Below the pieces are notes generated by a model. The model made no database searches. It worked only from the letters and a program-made list of their open reading frames with translations, and had not been told where the DNA came from. This document shows positions 24,146 through 31,948 of a stretch of DNA of 64,000 bases, one piece after another; within the stretch, counting starts at the first letter, position 1, and every line of letters starts with the position of its first letter. The position numbers and the translations under genes were made by a program. Where the stretch lies: positions 2,170,001-2,234,000 of the forward strand of contig NZ_CP012981.1 in the NCBI RefSeq assembly GCF_001411495.1, read 5' to 3'. Source of the stretch: Burkholderia cepacia ATCC 25416 (GTDB lineage Bacteria; Pseudomonadota; Gammaproteobacteria; Burkholderiales; Burkholderiaceae).

Positions 24146-25429
24146 TCAGTTTGCGGCCGGTGCGCTCGCGCCGGACGGTGCGGACGAGGCGACAGGATTG
24201 GCCGCGGCAGGCGCGGGTGCCGAGCTCGAGGGCGCCGATGCCGGTACGGGGGCAGATGCGGTGGGCACGTGCGCAGGTGCGGCCGGTGCCGGTGTCGGTG
24301 TCGCAGCGGCGGTTGGGGAAGCGGCGGGCGCCGATGCCGCTGCGGCGGGTGTCGATGCCGGACTGGAAGCGGGAACAGGCGCGGAAGCCTGCACGGGCGC
24401 TGATGCCGGTGTGGATGCCGCTCCGGACGCCGTTGCAGGTGCCATTGCCGGTGCGGGCGTCGACGCGGTGGCAGGAGCCGGTGCTGCACCCGCACCCGCA
24501 CCCGCACCCGCACCCGCACCCGCACCCGCACCCGCACCCGCACCCGCACCCGCACCCGCACCCGCACCCGAACCCGAACCCGAACCCGAACCCGAACCCG
24601 AACCCGAACCCGAACCCGAACCCGAACCCGAACCCGAACCCGACGCGGCCACCGGCGCGGCAGCACGCATTGCCGCCGGCGCGACCACGGCCGACGCCGC
24701 GGCCGGCACCGCGTGCGCGCCCGATTCGGGCGCGACGGCCGGCAGCGAAAGCGGCACCGGCGCCGCAGGCGGCGTCGGCACGGCCGGGGTCGTCATCTTC
24801 ATCGGCTCGCCCTGCGGCGTCGGCGCGGGTTCGGGCAGCGGTGTGACGGGTTCCTTCTCGGCGGCCTTGACGGTCGCGCGGTCGCGGCGGGCCGGGTCGA
24901 TCTTCAGGAAATGCTCGACGAGATTGAAGAAGCGCTCATAGAACACGCCGGCGGGAATCGTCTCGCTGGCGGTCTTGACGAGCGCGTCGTCGCTCGACCC
25001 GATCGGCAGCGACAGCGAGCCGAACACGCTGAGCCCGACGCTGGCCGACGTATTCGACTTCTTCAGCGTGTAACGATCCTGCACCGCGTTGACGTACGCG
25101 ATGCTCGACGAGCCGTCCGCGTTCGCGTCCGCGCACACGACGTGAAACTCGATCACGACGTGCATGTCGTTGTTCGGCTGGAAATTCTTGCTGCCGTCGA
25201 CCGCATCGTTGCGCGACGACGACACCACATAACCCTGGCTCAGCAGCGCGCGCCGCGCGGCCTCGCAGGCCGCGTCGGATTTCGAATGGAACGTATGCGC
25301 ATACGGGCTGCTCGTCGCGTCGAACTGTTCCTGCTGGTAGATCGGCTTGGGCGGCGACGAGCACGCCGCCAGCACGGTCGCGGCCGCGAGCGCGCACGAA
25401 ACGGAAAACAGGCGAAATCGGTTGTGCAT
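24146..25429 (-). CDS. DUF2242 lipoprotein with long Gly-Ser/Gly-Ala and Ala-Pro-rich tail
   Basis: A 427-residue lipoprotein. A short signal peptide ends in the lipobox LAAC, with Cys23 as the lipidated residue; start 25429 is chosen for that reason. About residues 24-200 form a compact domain that matches DUF2242 of Burkholderia and relatives; its function is not known. The C-terminal half is low complexity: a Pro/Ala-rich stretch, then 12 Gly-Ser and 14 Gly-Ala dipeptides encoded by a 156-bp hexanucleotide array, then an Ala/Ser/Pro tail. That half probably spans the periplasm or peptidoglycan as a flexible linker. Monocistronic. Confidence 0.75.
   Translation of the reverse strand: MHNRFRLFSVSCALAAATVLAACSSPPKPIYQQEQFDATSSPYAHTFHSKSDAACEAARRALLSQGYVVSSSRNDAVDGSKNFQPNNDMHVVIEFHVVCADANADGSSSIAYVNAVQDRYTLKKSNTSASVGLSVFGSLSLPIGSSDDALVKTASETIPAGVFYERFFNLVEHFLKIDPARRDRATVKAAEKEPVTPLPEPAPTPQGEPMKMTTPAVPTPPAAPVPLSLPAVAPESGAHAVPAAASAVVAPAAMRAAAPVAASGSGSGSGSGSGSGSGSGSGSGSGSGAGAGAGAGAGAGAGAGAGAGAGAGAGAAPAPATASTPAPAMAPATASGAASTPASAPVQASAPVPASSPASTPAAAASAPAASPTAAATPTPAPAAPAHVPTASAPVPASAPSSSAPAPAAANPVASSAPSGASAPAAN
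24487..24642. repeat. Hexanucleotide tandem array, 14 x CACCCG plus 12 x AACCCG
   Basis: Counted directly: 14 exact copies of CACCCG (24487-24570) pass without break into 12 exact copies of AACCCG (24571-24642). The array lies in the lipoprotein gene and encodes Gly-Ala and Gly-Ser dipeptides on the minus strand, about residues 263-314. Because the unit is 6 bases, copy-number changes keep the frame. The uniform sequence implies recent expansion. Confidence 0.95.
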
Positions 25430-25544
25430 GGCGTCTTTCAGAAGGCTTGGCGAGAGGCCGCGCAACGGCGGTGCCTGGATGAAGCGCGCGGCAATCTCGT
25501 AAGGCCGGGGCGCCATTATAGTTTCGTTTGATGTCGCACTCGCT

Positions 25545-26438
25545 TCAGTCGGCCGGCGCGCCGCGCGCCGCGTCCAGCAATTGCGACGTCAGCGGATGGT
25601 GTTCGCCGCGCCGCGAGCGGATCGCGTGGATCTCCTCGGTCACGTCGCCCGCGCGCCCGAGCCGCCGCAACCCGCGCAGCAGCGACGCATCGTTCGCGCC
25701 GAGTTCGCTCAGCGGAAACACGCCGAGGCCGCGCGCCGCGAACACGGCCATCAGCGCGCTGTCCTCGAATTCCCCGGCCACGCGGGGCACGATCCGCTCA
25801 CCTTCCAGCCACAGGTCGAGGCGCGCGCGCAGCGCCGAGTGCGCGGTCGGCAGCAGCACGGGCAGCTCGGCGAGGCACTGCGGAAAGTGCTCCCGTGCGG
25901 CCGGCGTGACGAGTGCCGCGGGGCCGTACCAGTCGACCGGCGACGCGACGAGCCGCTCGCTCGTCACGCGCAGGTTCGAACCGGACGGCGCGCCCTGGCC
26001 GGCCAGCACGAGATCGAGATGATGCAGCGCGAGCTCCGCGAGCAGCGCGTCGTGCTCGCCCTCGTGGCACAGCAGCCGCAGCGTGGGGGTATCCAGCACG
26101 GGTGCCAGGATCGCGTGCGCGGCGAGCTTGGAGATGCCGTCCGCGAGGCCGACCGCGAGCCGCACGGTCGGCTGGCTGGCTGCCGCGCGCACTTCGTCGG
26201 GGATCAGCCGTCCCATCTCGAAGATCGCCTCCGCGCGCGCAAACGCGGCCTGGCCGGCGTCGGTCATCGCGACGCTGCGCCCGGCCGGGCGCAGCAACTG
26301 GTGCCCGAGCGCTTTCTCGAGCTCGCGCACCTGCGCGCTGATGGTCTGCACGGCCATGTCGAGCCGCCCGGCCGCGCGCGCAAAGCCGCCTTCCTTCACG
26401 ACGACCCAGAAGTAGTACAGATGTCGGAAATTGAGCAT
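25545..26438 (-). CDS. nhaR: LysR-family regulator, NhaR-like
   Basis: A 297-residue LysR-type regulator. Its opening MLNFRHLYYFWVVVKEGG is very close to that of NhaR, the Na+-responsive activator of the sodium-proton antiporter gene in enterobacteria. The helix-turn-helix is at about residues 5-63 (GGFARAAGRLDMAVQTISAQ). ATG 26438 gives this N-terminus. It is divergent from the TerC-family gene, with a perfect 10-bp inverted repeat between them, so it probably regulates that gene rather than an nhaA. Signal unknown; sodium or pH are the family-based guesses. Confidence 0.82.
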   Translation of the reverse strand: MLNFRHLYYFWVVVKEGGFARAAGRLDMAVQTISAQVRELEKALGHQLLRPAGRSVAMTDAGQAAFARAEAIFEMGRLIPDEVRAAASQPTVRLAVGLADGISKLAAHAILAPVLDTPTLRLLCHEGEHDALLAELALHHLDLVLAGQGAPSGSNLRVTSERLVASPVDWYGPAALVTPAAREHFPQCLAELPVLLPTAHSALRARLDLWLEGERIVPRVAGEFEDSALMAVFAARGLGVFPLSELGANDASLLRGLRRLGRAGDVTEEIHAIRSRRGEHHPLTSQLLDAARGAPAD

Positions 26439-26466
26439 CGGAACGTAATTTCGGAAAAACCGAACC

Positions 26467-26491
26467 AAAAATCAGATTCTCTCTGATTTTT
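26467..26491. promoter_or_regulatory. Perfect inverted repeat between nhaR-like and terC-like genes
   Basis: AAAAATCAGA (26467-26476) and TCTGATTTTT (26482-26491) are exact complements around 5 bases. It lies 29 bases from the regulator start and 56 bases before the membrane-protein start, in the position expected of a LysR operator shared by both promoters. Confidence 0.6.
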
Positions 26492-26546
26492 ACGAAGTTC
26501 TGGGCGGCATATCATCGGGCTTTCCACTTTCGAATCGGCCCATTTC

Positions 26547-27302
26547 ATGGACTACCTGCTGACGCTTGCCGCCGACCCTGCCGTCTGGGCGGCGCTTCTG
26601 ACGCTCGTCGTGATGGAAGTCGTACTCGGCATCGACAACCTGATCTTCATCTCGATCCTCAGCAACAAGCTGCCCGAAGCGCAACGCGCCCGCACGCAGC
26701 GCCTCGGCATCGCGCTCGCGCTGGTGATGCGCCTCGCGCTGCTCGGCAGCGTCGCGTGGATCGCAAGCCTCACCGAACCGGTGTTCACGCTGTTCGACCA
26801 CGCGTTCTCGTGGCGCGACATGATCCTGCTGTCGGGCGGCCTGTTCCTCGTGTGGAAGGCGACCACCGAGATCCATCACCACGTGTCGCACGACGGTGAC
26901 GGCGCGGGCGGTGCCGGCGGCGCGGCAGGCCTGACGATGTGGGCCGCGATCGGCCAGATCGTGATGCTCGACATCGTGTTCTCGATCGACAGCATCGTGA
27001 CCGCGATCGGCATGACCGAACACGTGCCGATCATGTTCGTCGCGGTGATCGTCGCCGTCTCCGTGATGCTGTTCGCCGCGCAGCCGCTCGCACGCTTCAT
27101 CGACCGCAACCCGACCATCGTGATGCTCGCGCTGTCGTTCCTGGTGGTGATCGGCATGACGCTGATCGCCGAAGGTTTCGGCTCGCATGTGCCGAAGGGT
27201 TACATCTACGCGGCGATGGCGTTCTCGGCGTTCGTCGAGGGCATGAACATGCTGGCGCGGCGCGCGAAGGTGAAGCGCGCGGCACGGACGGAAGGCCGCT
27301 GA
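26547..27302 (+). CDS. TerC-family integral membrane protein
   Basis: A 251-residue protein with about seven membrane segments of the TerC/YgdQ/YoaE family. The paired acidic motif is present: [16 protein letters not shown] in the first half and [17 protein letters not shown] in the second, the conserved aspartates thought to bind metal ions. Family members such as MntX/TerC-like proteins export manganese or assist metalation of exported enzymes; which applies here is unknown. Divergent from an NhaR-like regulator, and followed by a zinc-ribbon protein gene on the same strand. Confidence 0.87.
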   Translation: MDYLLTLAADPAVWAALLTLVVMEVVLGIDNLIFISILSNKLPEAQRARTQRLGIALALVMRLALLGSVAWIASLTEPVFTLFDHAFSWRDMILLSGGLFLVWKATTEIHHHVSHDGDGAGGAGGAAGLTMWAAIGQIVMLDIVFSIDSIVTAIGMTEHVPIMFVAVIVAVSVMLFAAQPLARFIDRNPTIVMLALSFLVVIGMTLIAEGFGSHVPKGYIYAAMAFSAFVEGMNMLARRAKVKRAARTEGR

Positions 27303-27398
27303 GCGGCCGCGCGCGACGCCGGCTGCCGCTCAGGCGGCACCCGGCTCGCGCGTCTCATATGGAATCCAGACGAAATTCGCACGGAAAGGAGAAGCGCG

Positions 27399-27734
27399 AT
27401 GAAATGCCCTGTCTGCAAGACGCCCGACCTGCTGATGGCCGAGCGCCAGTCGATCGAAATCGACTACTGTCCGACCTGCCGCGGCGTATGGCTCGATCGC
27501 GGCGAACTCGACAAGCTGATCGCGCGCGAGGCCGGCGACGCGCCGGTGCGTCGCGACGAGACGCCCGTGCGGCACGATGCGCAAGCGCCGCGCGGCCATG
27601 ACGGCGGGTGGGGGCGCGACGGCCGCGCGCACGACGACCGGGACAGGCACGATGGCCGCTCGCACGGCGATCGTTACAAGCATGACGGCCAGCGTCGCCG
27701 GAAATCGGTGTTCGACCTGTTCGACTTCGACTGA
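27399..27734 (+). CDS. Zinc-ribbon (zf-TFIIB) protein with His/Asp/Arg-rich tail
   Basis: A 111-residue protein. Residues 1-40 form a TFIIB-type zinc ribbon, with cysteine pairs CPVC (3-6) and CPTC and the typical C-R-G-V-W-L-D-R-G-E-L after it. From about residue 50 the chain is hydrophilic and rich in His, Asp, Arg and Gly, with repeated HDG/HDD dipeptide blocks, then RRRKSVFDLFDFD at the C-terminus. Similar proteins are widespread in proteobacteria but not well understood. GGAAAGGAG precedes the ATG. It sits 96 bases after the TerC gene, possibly in the same transcript, and is followed by a strong bidirectional terminator. Confidence 0.82.
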   Translation: MKCPVCKTPDLLMAERQSIEIDYCPTCRGVWLDRGELDKLIAREAGDAPVRRDETPVRHDAQAPRGHDGGWGRDGRAHDDRDRHDGRSHGDRYKHDGQRRRKSVFDLFDFD

Positions 27735-27759
27735 CTCCGCCGATGTCGCCATGTCATTG

Positions 27760-27796
27760 AAAAGCCCCGCCGGGCGCGTACCCGGCGGGGCTTTTT
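27760..27796. terminator. Bidirectional terminator between zinc-ribbon gene and hsp20 genes
   Basis: A 14-bp stem (27761-27774 with 27781-27794) with a 6-base loop is flanked by A residues on the left and T residues on the right, so it can end transcripts from both converging sides. Confidence 0.88.
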
Positions 27797-27828
27797 CACA
27801 CGTGCGGGACGACGGCACGCACCGGTGC

Positions 27829-28239
27829 TTACGCGTTGCCGGCCGTCACGTCGATGCGGCGCGGACGCGTTTCCTCGCGGCGCGGAATCGTCAGCGTCAG
27901 CACGCCGTCGCGCAGGTTCGCGTCGATCCTCGACGTATCGAGGTCGGGGCTCAGCACGAAGCTGCGCGCATAGCGCGTCGCGCGGATTTCGGCATGCCGC
28001 ACGCGGAGGTCGGCCGGCGTATCGAGGTGCGTGTCGGCCTCGATCGTCAGCGTGTTGTCGTGCACCTTCACGTCGAGGTTCTCGCGCGGCACGCCAGGCA
28101 GGTCGGCCCGCAGCGTGACGCCGAGGTGATTCTCGACGATGTCGACGGCCGGCGTGATCGCGGGCCGGCGCGCCGCTTCGGCGGCAGCGGGGTGGACGGT
28201 GCTCGTTTGGCGTTCGGCCAGGGTCGGGTTCGCAGTCAT
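27829..28239 (-). CDS. Small heat-shock protein (Hsp20/alpha-crystallin), second of a pair
   Basis: A 136-residue ATP-independent holdase. The alpha-crystallin domain spans about residues 28-125: VDIVENHLGVTLRADLPGV begins it and DGVLTLTIPR, near the C-terminus, matches the conserved A-x-x-x-n-GvL-t-I-x-x-P signature. A short C-terminal tail follows. It lies 16 bases downstream of the first hsp20 gene on the same strand, so both share one transcript ending at the terminator near 27780. The two proteins differ greatly, which is typical of co-expressed class A and B sHsp pairs. Confidence 0.9.
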   Translation of the reverse strand: MTANPTLAERQTSTVHPAAAEAARRPAITPAVDIVENHLGVTLRADLPGVPRENLDVKVHDNTLTIEADTHLDTPADLRVRHAEIRATRYARSFVLSPDLDTSRIDANLRDGVLTLTIPRREETRPRRIDVTAGNA

Positions 28240-28255
28240 GTCGGTATCCTGAGAA

Positions 28256-28696
28256 TTATTGAACGGTGATCGCGCGCGGCTTCGATGCCTCGCGTCGGCC
28301 GACGCGAATCAGCAGGCAGCCGTTTTCATAGCGGGCGCTGACCTGGTCGGGATCCGCGTCACGCGGCAGCTCGACGACGCGGCGGAACGCACCGTGAAAG
28401 CGCTCCTGCGCATAGGTGCGCAGGTCGTCGCCTTCTCCGCCTGGCGCCGGCTTGCGCTCGCCGCTGATCGTCAGCAGGTCCTTGTCGATCGACACGTCGA
28501 AGTCGGCCGCGGCCATGCCGGGCGCGAACGCGACGATCTCGATCGCGCCGTCGGTGGCGCCGACGTTGAGTGCGGGAAAGGCGCCGGGCCGCACCGCGCG
28601 AATGCCGGACGGACGATCGCCGAGCAGGCTCGCCACCTGCCGCTGCACGCGGGCGAATTCGTCGAACAGGTCGCTGCCGAAATGGATACCGCTCAT
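28256..28696 (-). CDS. Small heat-shock protein (Hsp20/alpha-crystallin), first of a pair
   Basis: A 146-residue small heat-shock protein. The N-terminal arm (MSGIHFGSDLFDEFARVQ) is amphipathic as in bacterial class A sHsps, the alpha-crystallin domain runs from about residue 40 to 135, and ERFHGAFRRVVELP and ENGCLLIRVGRRE are family hallmarks. It should prevent aggregation of unfolding proteins in the cytoplasm. An AGGAGG ribosome site lies 5 bases before the ATG and can pair with an upstream stretch. A sigma-32-like promoter is found about 130 bases upstream. Confidence 0.9.
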   Translation of the reverse strand: MSGIHFGSDLFDEFARVQRQVASLLGDRPSGIRAVRPGAFPALNVGATDGAIEIVAFAPGMAAADFDVSIDKDLLTISGERKPAPGGEGDDLRTYAQERFHGAFRRVVELPRDADPDQVSARYENGCLLIRVGRREASKPRAITVQ

Positions 28697-28700
28697 GTGA

Positions 28701-28728
28701 GTCCTCCTGAACAGGGAACGCGGGAGAC
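28701..28728 (-). promoter_or_regulatory. Possible RNA thermometer hairpin masking the hsp20 ribosome site
   Basis: In the minus-strand leader, GTCTCCC (28728-28722) can pair with GGAGGAC (28707-28701), which contains the ribosome site, with one G-U pair and one mismatch around a 14-base loop. A short, imperfect stem over the AGGAGG is the design of heat-sensing leaders of hsp20 genes. It is not the standard ROSE sequence. Confidence 0.35.
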
Positions 28729-28823
28729 GCGACGGCGCGACGCCTGCGGCGGGCGCGACGCGGGGGCTCCACTGGGTCGAAACGGGGGCAGTGCGTGGTG
28801 TGGTGCGCTGCCCGACGACGCGT

Positions 28824-28852
28824 AATTAGTGGCCGCCGCAGCGCATTTCAAG
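28824..28852 (-). promoter_or_regulatory. Sigma-32-like heat-shock promoter of the hsp20 pair
   Basis: On the minus strand an exact CTTGAAA (28852-28846) is followed after 14 bases by CACTAATT (28831-28824), a half match to the CCCCATNT element. Distance and gene content support heat-shock control. Confidence 0.6.
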
Positions 28853-28943
28853 AGGGGATCCACAATCTGCATCAATGCAGGCCCGTGCGGTTCGATGCGA
28901 CAATCGCCGCGATCTATCTGCAGACCAACGACACGGGACAACC

Positions 28944-29861
28944 ATGGACATTCGACGCATCGCGATCGTCGGCGCCGGCGTGATCGGCGCCAGCTGGGCC
29001 GCTTTCTATCTGACGCAGGGCTTCGACGTCGTCGCGACCGATCCGGCGCCGCAAGCCGACGCGCGGCTGCGCGACGCACTGGCCGCGTTTCTCGGCGAGC
29101 GGGCCGCCGAGCTTTCCGCGCGGCTGTCGTTCGATGCCGATCTCGTGCGTGCGCTCGACGGCGTCGACTTCGTGCAGGAGAACGGCCCGGAGCGGCTCGA
29201 CCTGAAGCGTGCGCTGTACCGGCAGATGGACGACGTGCTGCCCGCGCACGTGCCGATCGCGTCGAGTTCGTCGGGCCTGAAAATGTCGGACATCCAGACA
29301 GCGTGCGAAAAGCATCCGGAACGTTGCCTGATTGCGCATCCGTTCAATCCGCCGCACCTGATTCCGCTCGTCGAGCTGGTCGGCGGCGAGGCCACCGGCC
29401 AGGACGTGATCGCGCGCGTGAAGGCGTTCTACGATGCGCTCGGCAAGCAGACGATCGTCCTCAACAAGGAGATGACCGGCCACGTCGCGAACCGGCTCGC
29501 GGCGGCGCTGTTCCGCGAGGTGTATCACCTCGTCGGCGAAGGCGTCGTGAGCGTTGCTGATGCGGACAAGGCCGTCGCATGGGGGCCCGGCCTGCGCTGG
29601 GGGCTGATGGGGCAGTGCCTGACCTATCACCTCGGCGGCGGCGCGGGCGGAATCGCGCACTTCCTCGAACACCTGTCGGGGCCGATCACGAGCTGGTGGG
29701 ACGACCTCGGCACGCCGTCGTTCAACCCGGACGTCGATCGCAAGCTGAACGACGAATTGCGCGCGATCCAGGGCGGGCGCTCGATGCAGGAACTGGCGGC
29801 CGAACGCGACCGCCTGCTCGTCGAGCTGATCGACGCGCGGCGCCGCAGCTTCCTGCCGTGA
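28944..29861 (+). CDS. 3-hydroxyacyl-CoA dehydrogenase family protein (carnitine dehydrogenase-like)
   Basis: A 305-residue NAD-dependent dehydrogenase. The Rossmann motif GAGVIGASWA spans residues 10-19 and the catalytic histidine is His132 in AHPFNPPHLIPLVE, with a C-terminal dimerisation domain following (NEMTGHVANRL-type stretch near residue 175). Its length and sequence resemble L-carnitine dehydrogenases and short-chain hydroxyacyl-CoA dehydrogenases not fused to a hydratase. It stands alone; its ATG at 28944 is preceded by ACGGGACAACC, a weak ribosome site. The exact substrate is not inferable. Confidence 0.82.
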   Translation: MDIRRIAIVGAGVIGASWAAFYLTQGFDVVATDPAPQADARLRDALAAFLGERAAELSARLSFDADLVRALDGVDFVQENGPERLDLKRALYRQMDDVLPAHVPIASSSSGLKMSDIQTACEKHPERCLIAHPFNPPHLIPLVELVGGEATGQDVIARVKAFYDALGKQTIVLNKEMTGHVANRLAAALFREVYHLVGEGVVSVADADKAVAWGPGLRWGLMGQCLTYHLGGGAGGIAHFLEHLSGPITSWWDDLGTPSFNPDVDRKLNDELRAIQGGRSMQELAAERDRLLVELIDARRRSFLP

Positions 29862-29915
29862 TCGGGCCTGGGCGGAGCGTTTCGGTCGGGCCGCGATCGG
29901 TCGGGCCGCACTCCG

Positions 29916-30194
29916 CTACTGCTGCGCGGCCGTTTGCGGTGCCTGCGGCGTCTGGGCAAGCCACGACGGGCTCGCGGCCTGCACGAGTTCGCGGTTGCGC
30001 GCGCGCGTCGCGGCGCTCGGCGGGTAGTTGCCGTCGTTCGTCGGCAGTTCACCGTCGAGATAGGCCTGCTTGAGCTGGGCGATGACTTCCGCGCGTGTCA
30101 GGCCCGGTTCGGGCGCGGCGGCATCGGTCTGGGCAAAGGCGGGGGACAGCAGGGCGGCGGCGGCGGTCGCGACGGCGAATCGCAAGACATTCAT
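29916..30194 (-). CDS. DUF4148 small periplasmic protein
   Basis: A 92-residue exported protein. The signal peptide ends at AFAQ (about residue 21), and the mature part has the DUF4148 signature LTRAEVIAQLKQAYLDGELP followed by YPPSAATRARNREL. Burkholderia genomes carry many copies of this family; their function is unknown, although several are expressed under stress. GAGCACGCC precedes the ATG. Monocistronic, convergent with the dehydrogenase gene. Confidence 0.8.
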   Translation of the reverse strand: MNVLRFAVATAAAALLSPAFAQTDAAAPEPGLTRAEVIAQLKQAYLDGELPTNDGNYPPSAATRARNRELVQAASPSWLAQTPQAPQTAAQQ

Positions 30195-30364
30195 GGCGTG
30201 CTCCGATCAAGGGGACGGGACACCGGATGCGCGCGGCGGCTGCCGTGCGTTCCGATGGGGCCCATTGTCGTGAGCGGGCGCTGCGCGGACGATGACGCGT
30301 TCCGGGCAGAACTGTCAGTTGCGGGCGCGTCCGGCCGCGCATGCGTGCGTCGCGCCCGGTGCGG

Positions 30365-31213
30365 TTACAACTCCGACGCCGCCGTGATCAGTGTGGCTTC
30401 GAGCGCGAGCGTCGATCGCGACGCGGCCGCCGGCCGGTCGATCACGTACTCGAGTTCGCCGAGTTCGGGCAGCCCCGCGTCGAGCCGCGCGAGCCCGGCC
30501 GGGATCACGTAGCCCGCGAACGCGCTGACGCCGAGCCCCGCGCTCGCGGCGGCGCGCAACACCGCGACGCTGCTGCTGACTACCGCGATCCGGTACGGCC
30601 GCCCGACGGCTTCGAGCGATTCGAGCACGCGGCGGCGCGACACGCTCGGCTCCGGATGCATCGCGAGCGGCAGCACGGCCTCGTGGCCGGTGATCCGCGA
30701 ATCGGGGCCCGTGCACCAGTACAGCGGCTCGCTGCGGATCACGCGGCCGCGCCGGCTGCCCGCGATGCGCTTCGCGAACACGAGATCGTGCCGCCCTTCG
30801 TCGAGCGCGTCGAACAGGTCGCCCGACAGCCCGGTCGAGATCGCGAGTTCGACTTCAGGATTGCGCTGCACGAAGCTCGCGAGCGCGGCCGTCAGGTGCG
30901 CCGACGCGAAATCCTCCGACATCGCGAGCCGCACCTTGCCCGACAGCGGCGGCCCGCACACCGACGTGACGGCTTCGTCCATCAGTTCGAGGATGCGCAC
31001 CGCGTAGCGGAACAGCGCGTCGCCGTGCTGCGACAGGTGCACGTTGCGCGTGTCGCGTTCGAACAGCGGCCGGTCGAGCAGCTCCTCGAGGCGGCGGATA
31101 TGCTGGCTGACGGTCGATTGCGACAGGCTCACGCGCTCGGACGCGGCGGTGAAGCTGCCGGACTGGGCGACGGCGACGAAGCTGCGCAGCAGCTCGGGCG
31201 GTAACGGGCGCAT
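30365..31213 (-). CDS. mdcR: LysR-family regulator of the malonate operon
   Basis: A 282-residue LysR-type regulator, helix-turn-helix at about residues 4-62 (SGSFTAASERVSLSQSTVSQHIRRLE) and effector domain after it. It is divergent from madL, the first gene of the malonate operon, with a 328-base gap, the position of MdcR in other malonate decarboxylase clusters, where it activates the operon in response to malonate. The ATG at 31213 is chosen by the family's usual N-terminus; the frame is open upstream without meaning. Confidence 0.82.
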   Translation of the reverse strand: MRPLPPELLRSFVAVAQSGSFTAASERVSLSQSTVSQHIRRLEELLDRPLFERDTRNVHLSQHGDALFRYAVRILELMDEAVTSVCGPPLSGKVRLAMSEDFASAHLTAALASFVQRNPEVELAISTGLSGDLFDALDEGRHDLVFAKRIAGSRRGRVIRSEPLYWCTGPDSRITGHEAVLPLAMHPEPSVSRRRVLESLEAVGRPYRIAVVSSSVAVLRAAASAGLGVSAFAGYVIPAGLARLDAGLPELGELEYVIDRPAAASRSTLALEATLITAASEL

Positions 31214-31541
31214 TGCTAAATCCACTGAATCGGTTTCGACAACTTCATAAATGGCCGGATATTGCGGCGCTAGTATCGGATCACGCCTCGGTGCGTGCCC
31301 GTCACGGCGCACACCGGATGCGTAGCCCGCGTCGTGCCGGCGGCTGCATCGGTCAGTCTACGGCATCCGGCATCCGGCCCGAAACCGCATCATCCCATCG
31401 ACCGCCCGAGAACGCGCCCGCACGACGGGCCGCCGGGCCGCGGCGCACCGCGGCAGGAGACGAGTCCGCGCACGGGATCGGCGTGCGGGGCCGGTTCCTG
31501 CATGCGTCCGGCGCCCGTCACGAAGAGACTGGAGACGACTC
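31214..31541. other. 328-bp mdcR-madL intergenic region
   Basis: No gene is visible. The near-palindrome CCGGATA (31255-31261) and TATCGG (31274-31279), spaced by 12 bases, is a candidate MdcR site and lies 42 bases from mdcR. The rest up to the madL start is G+C rich, with no clear promoter. Confidence 0.5.
31255..31279. promoter_or_regulatory. Candidate MdcR operator
   Basis: CCGGATA and TATCGG form an interrupted near-palindrome with a T-N11-A core, the shape of LysR recognition sites, between mdcR and madL. Confidence 0.35.
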
Positions 31542-31937
31542 ATGATCATCTACGGAACCGCGCTGCTGGCGTTCTGCCACCTGGCCGGCCTGTTCCTCGG
31601 CGACCTGCTCGGCAGCGCGATCGGCGTGAAGACCAACGTCGGCGGCGTCGGCATCGCGATGCTGCTGCTGATCTGCCTGCGCCTGTGGCTGCACCGGCGC
31701 GGCTGGCTGCCGAAGGAAACCGAGGCCGGCGTCGGGTTCTGGGGCGCGATGTACATCCCCGTCGTCGTCGCGATGGCCGCGAACCAGAACGTCGTCGCCG
31801 CGCTCAAGGGCGGCCCCGTCGCGTTGCTGGCCGCCGTCGGCGCGGTCGCGATCTGCGCATGCTGCATCGCGGTACTCGTGCGCACCGGGCGCGACGACAC
31901 GGCCTTCGCGGCCGTGCCGCAATTCGAAGAACAGTGA
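31542..31937 (+). CDS. madL: Malonate transporter subunit MadL
   Basis: A 131-residue membrane protein with four hydrophobic segments, matching MadL of the malonate transporter (known from Malonomonas rubra, where MadL and MadM form a Na+-dependent importer). FCHLAGLFLGDLLGSAIGVKTNVGGVG near the start is characteristic. It is the first gene of the malonate operon and is followed after 11 bases by madM. Cation dependence here is assumed from the family. Confidence 0.9.
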   Translation: MIIYGTALLAFCHLAGLFLGDLLGSAIGVKTNVGGVGIAMLLLICLRLWLHRRGWLPKETEAGVGFWGAMYIPVVVAMAANQNVVAALKGGPVALLAAVGAVAICACCIAVLVRTGRDDTAFAAVPQFEEQ

Positions 31938-31948
31938 AGGAGGCCGCC

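Noticed and set aside
24487..24642. Repeat array as a possible CRISPR
   Set aside because: The units are 6 bases and directly adjacent, with no spacers and no cas genes in the window.
24090..24941. Plus-strand open frame coding for long Pro-Ala and Pro-Glu dipeptide repeats
   Set aside because: It is the complement of the hexanucleotide array in the lipoprotein gene; no signal or ribosome site, and the minus-strand frame has a lipobox and a conserved domain.
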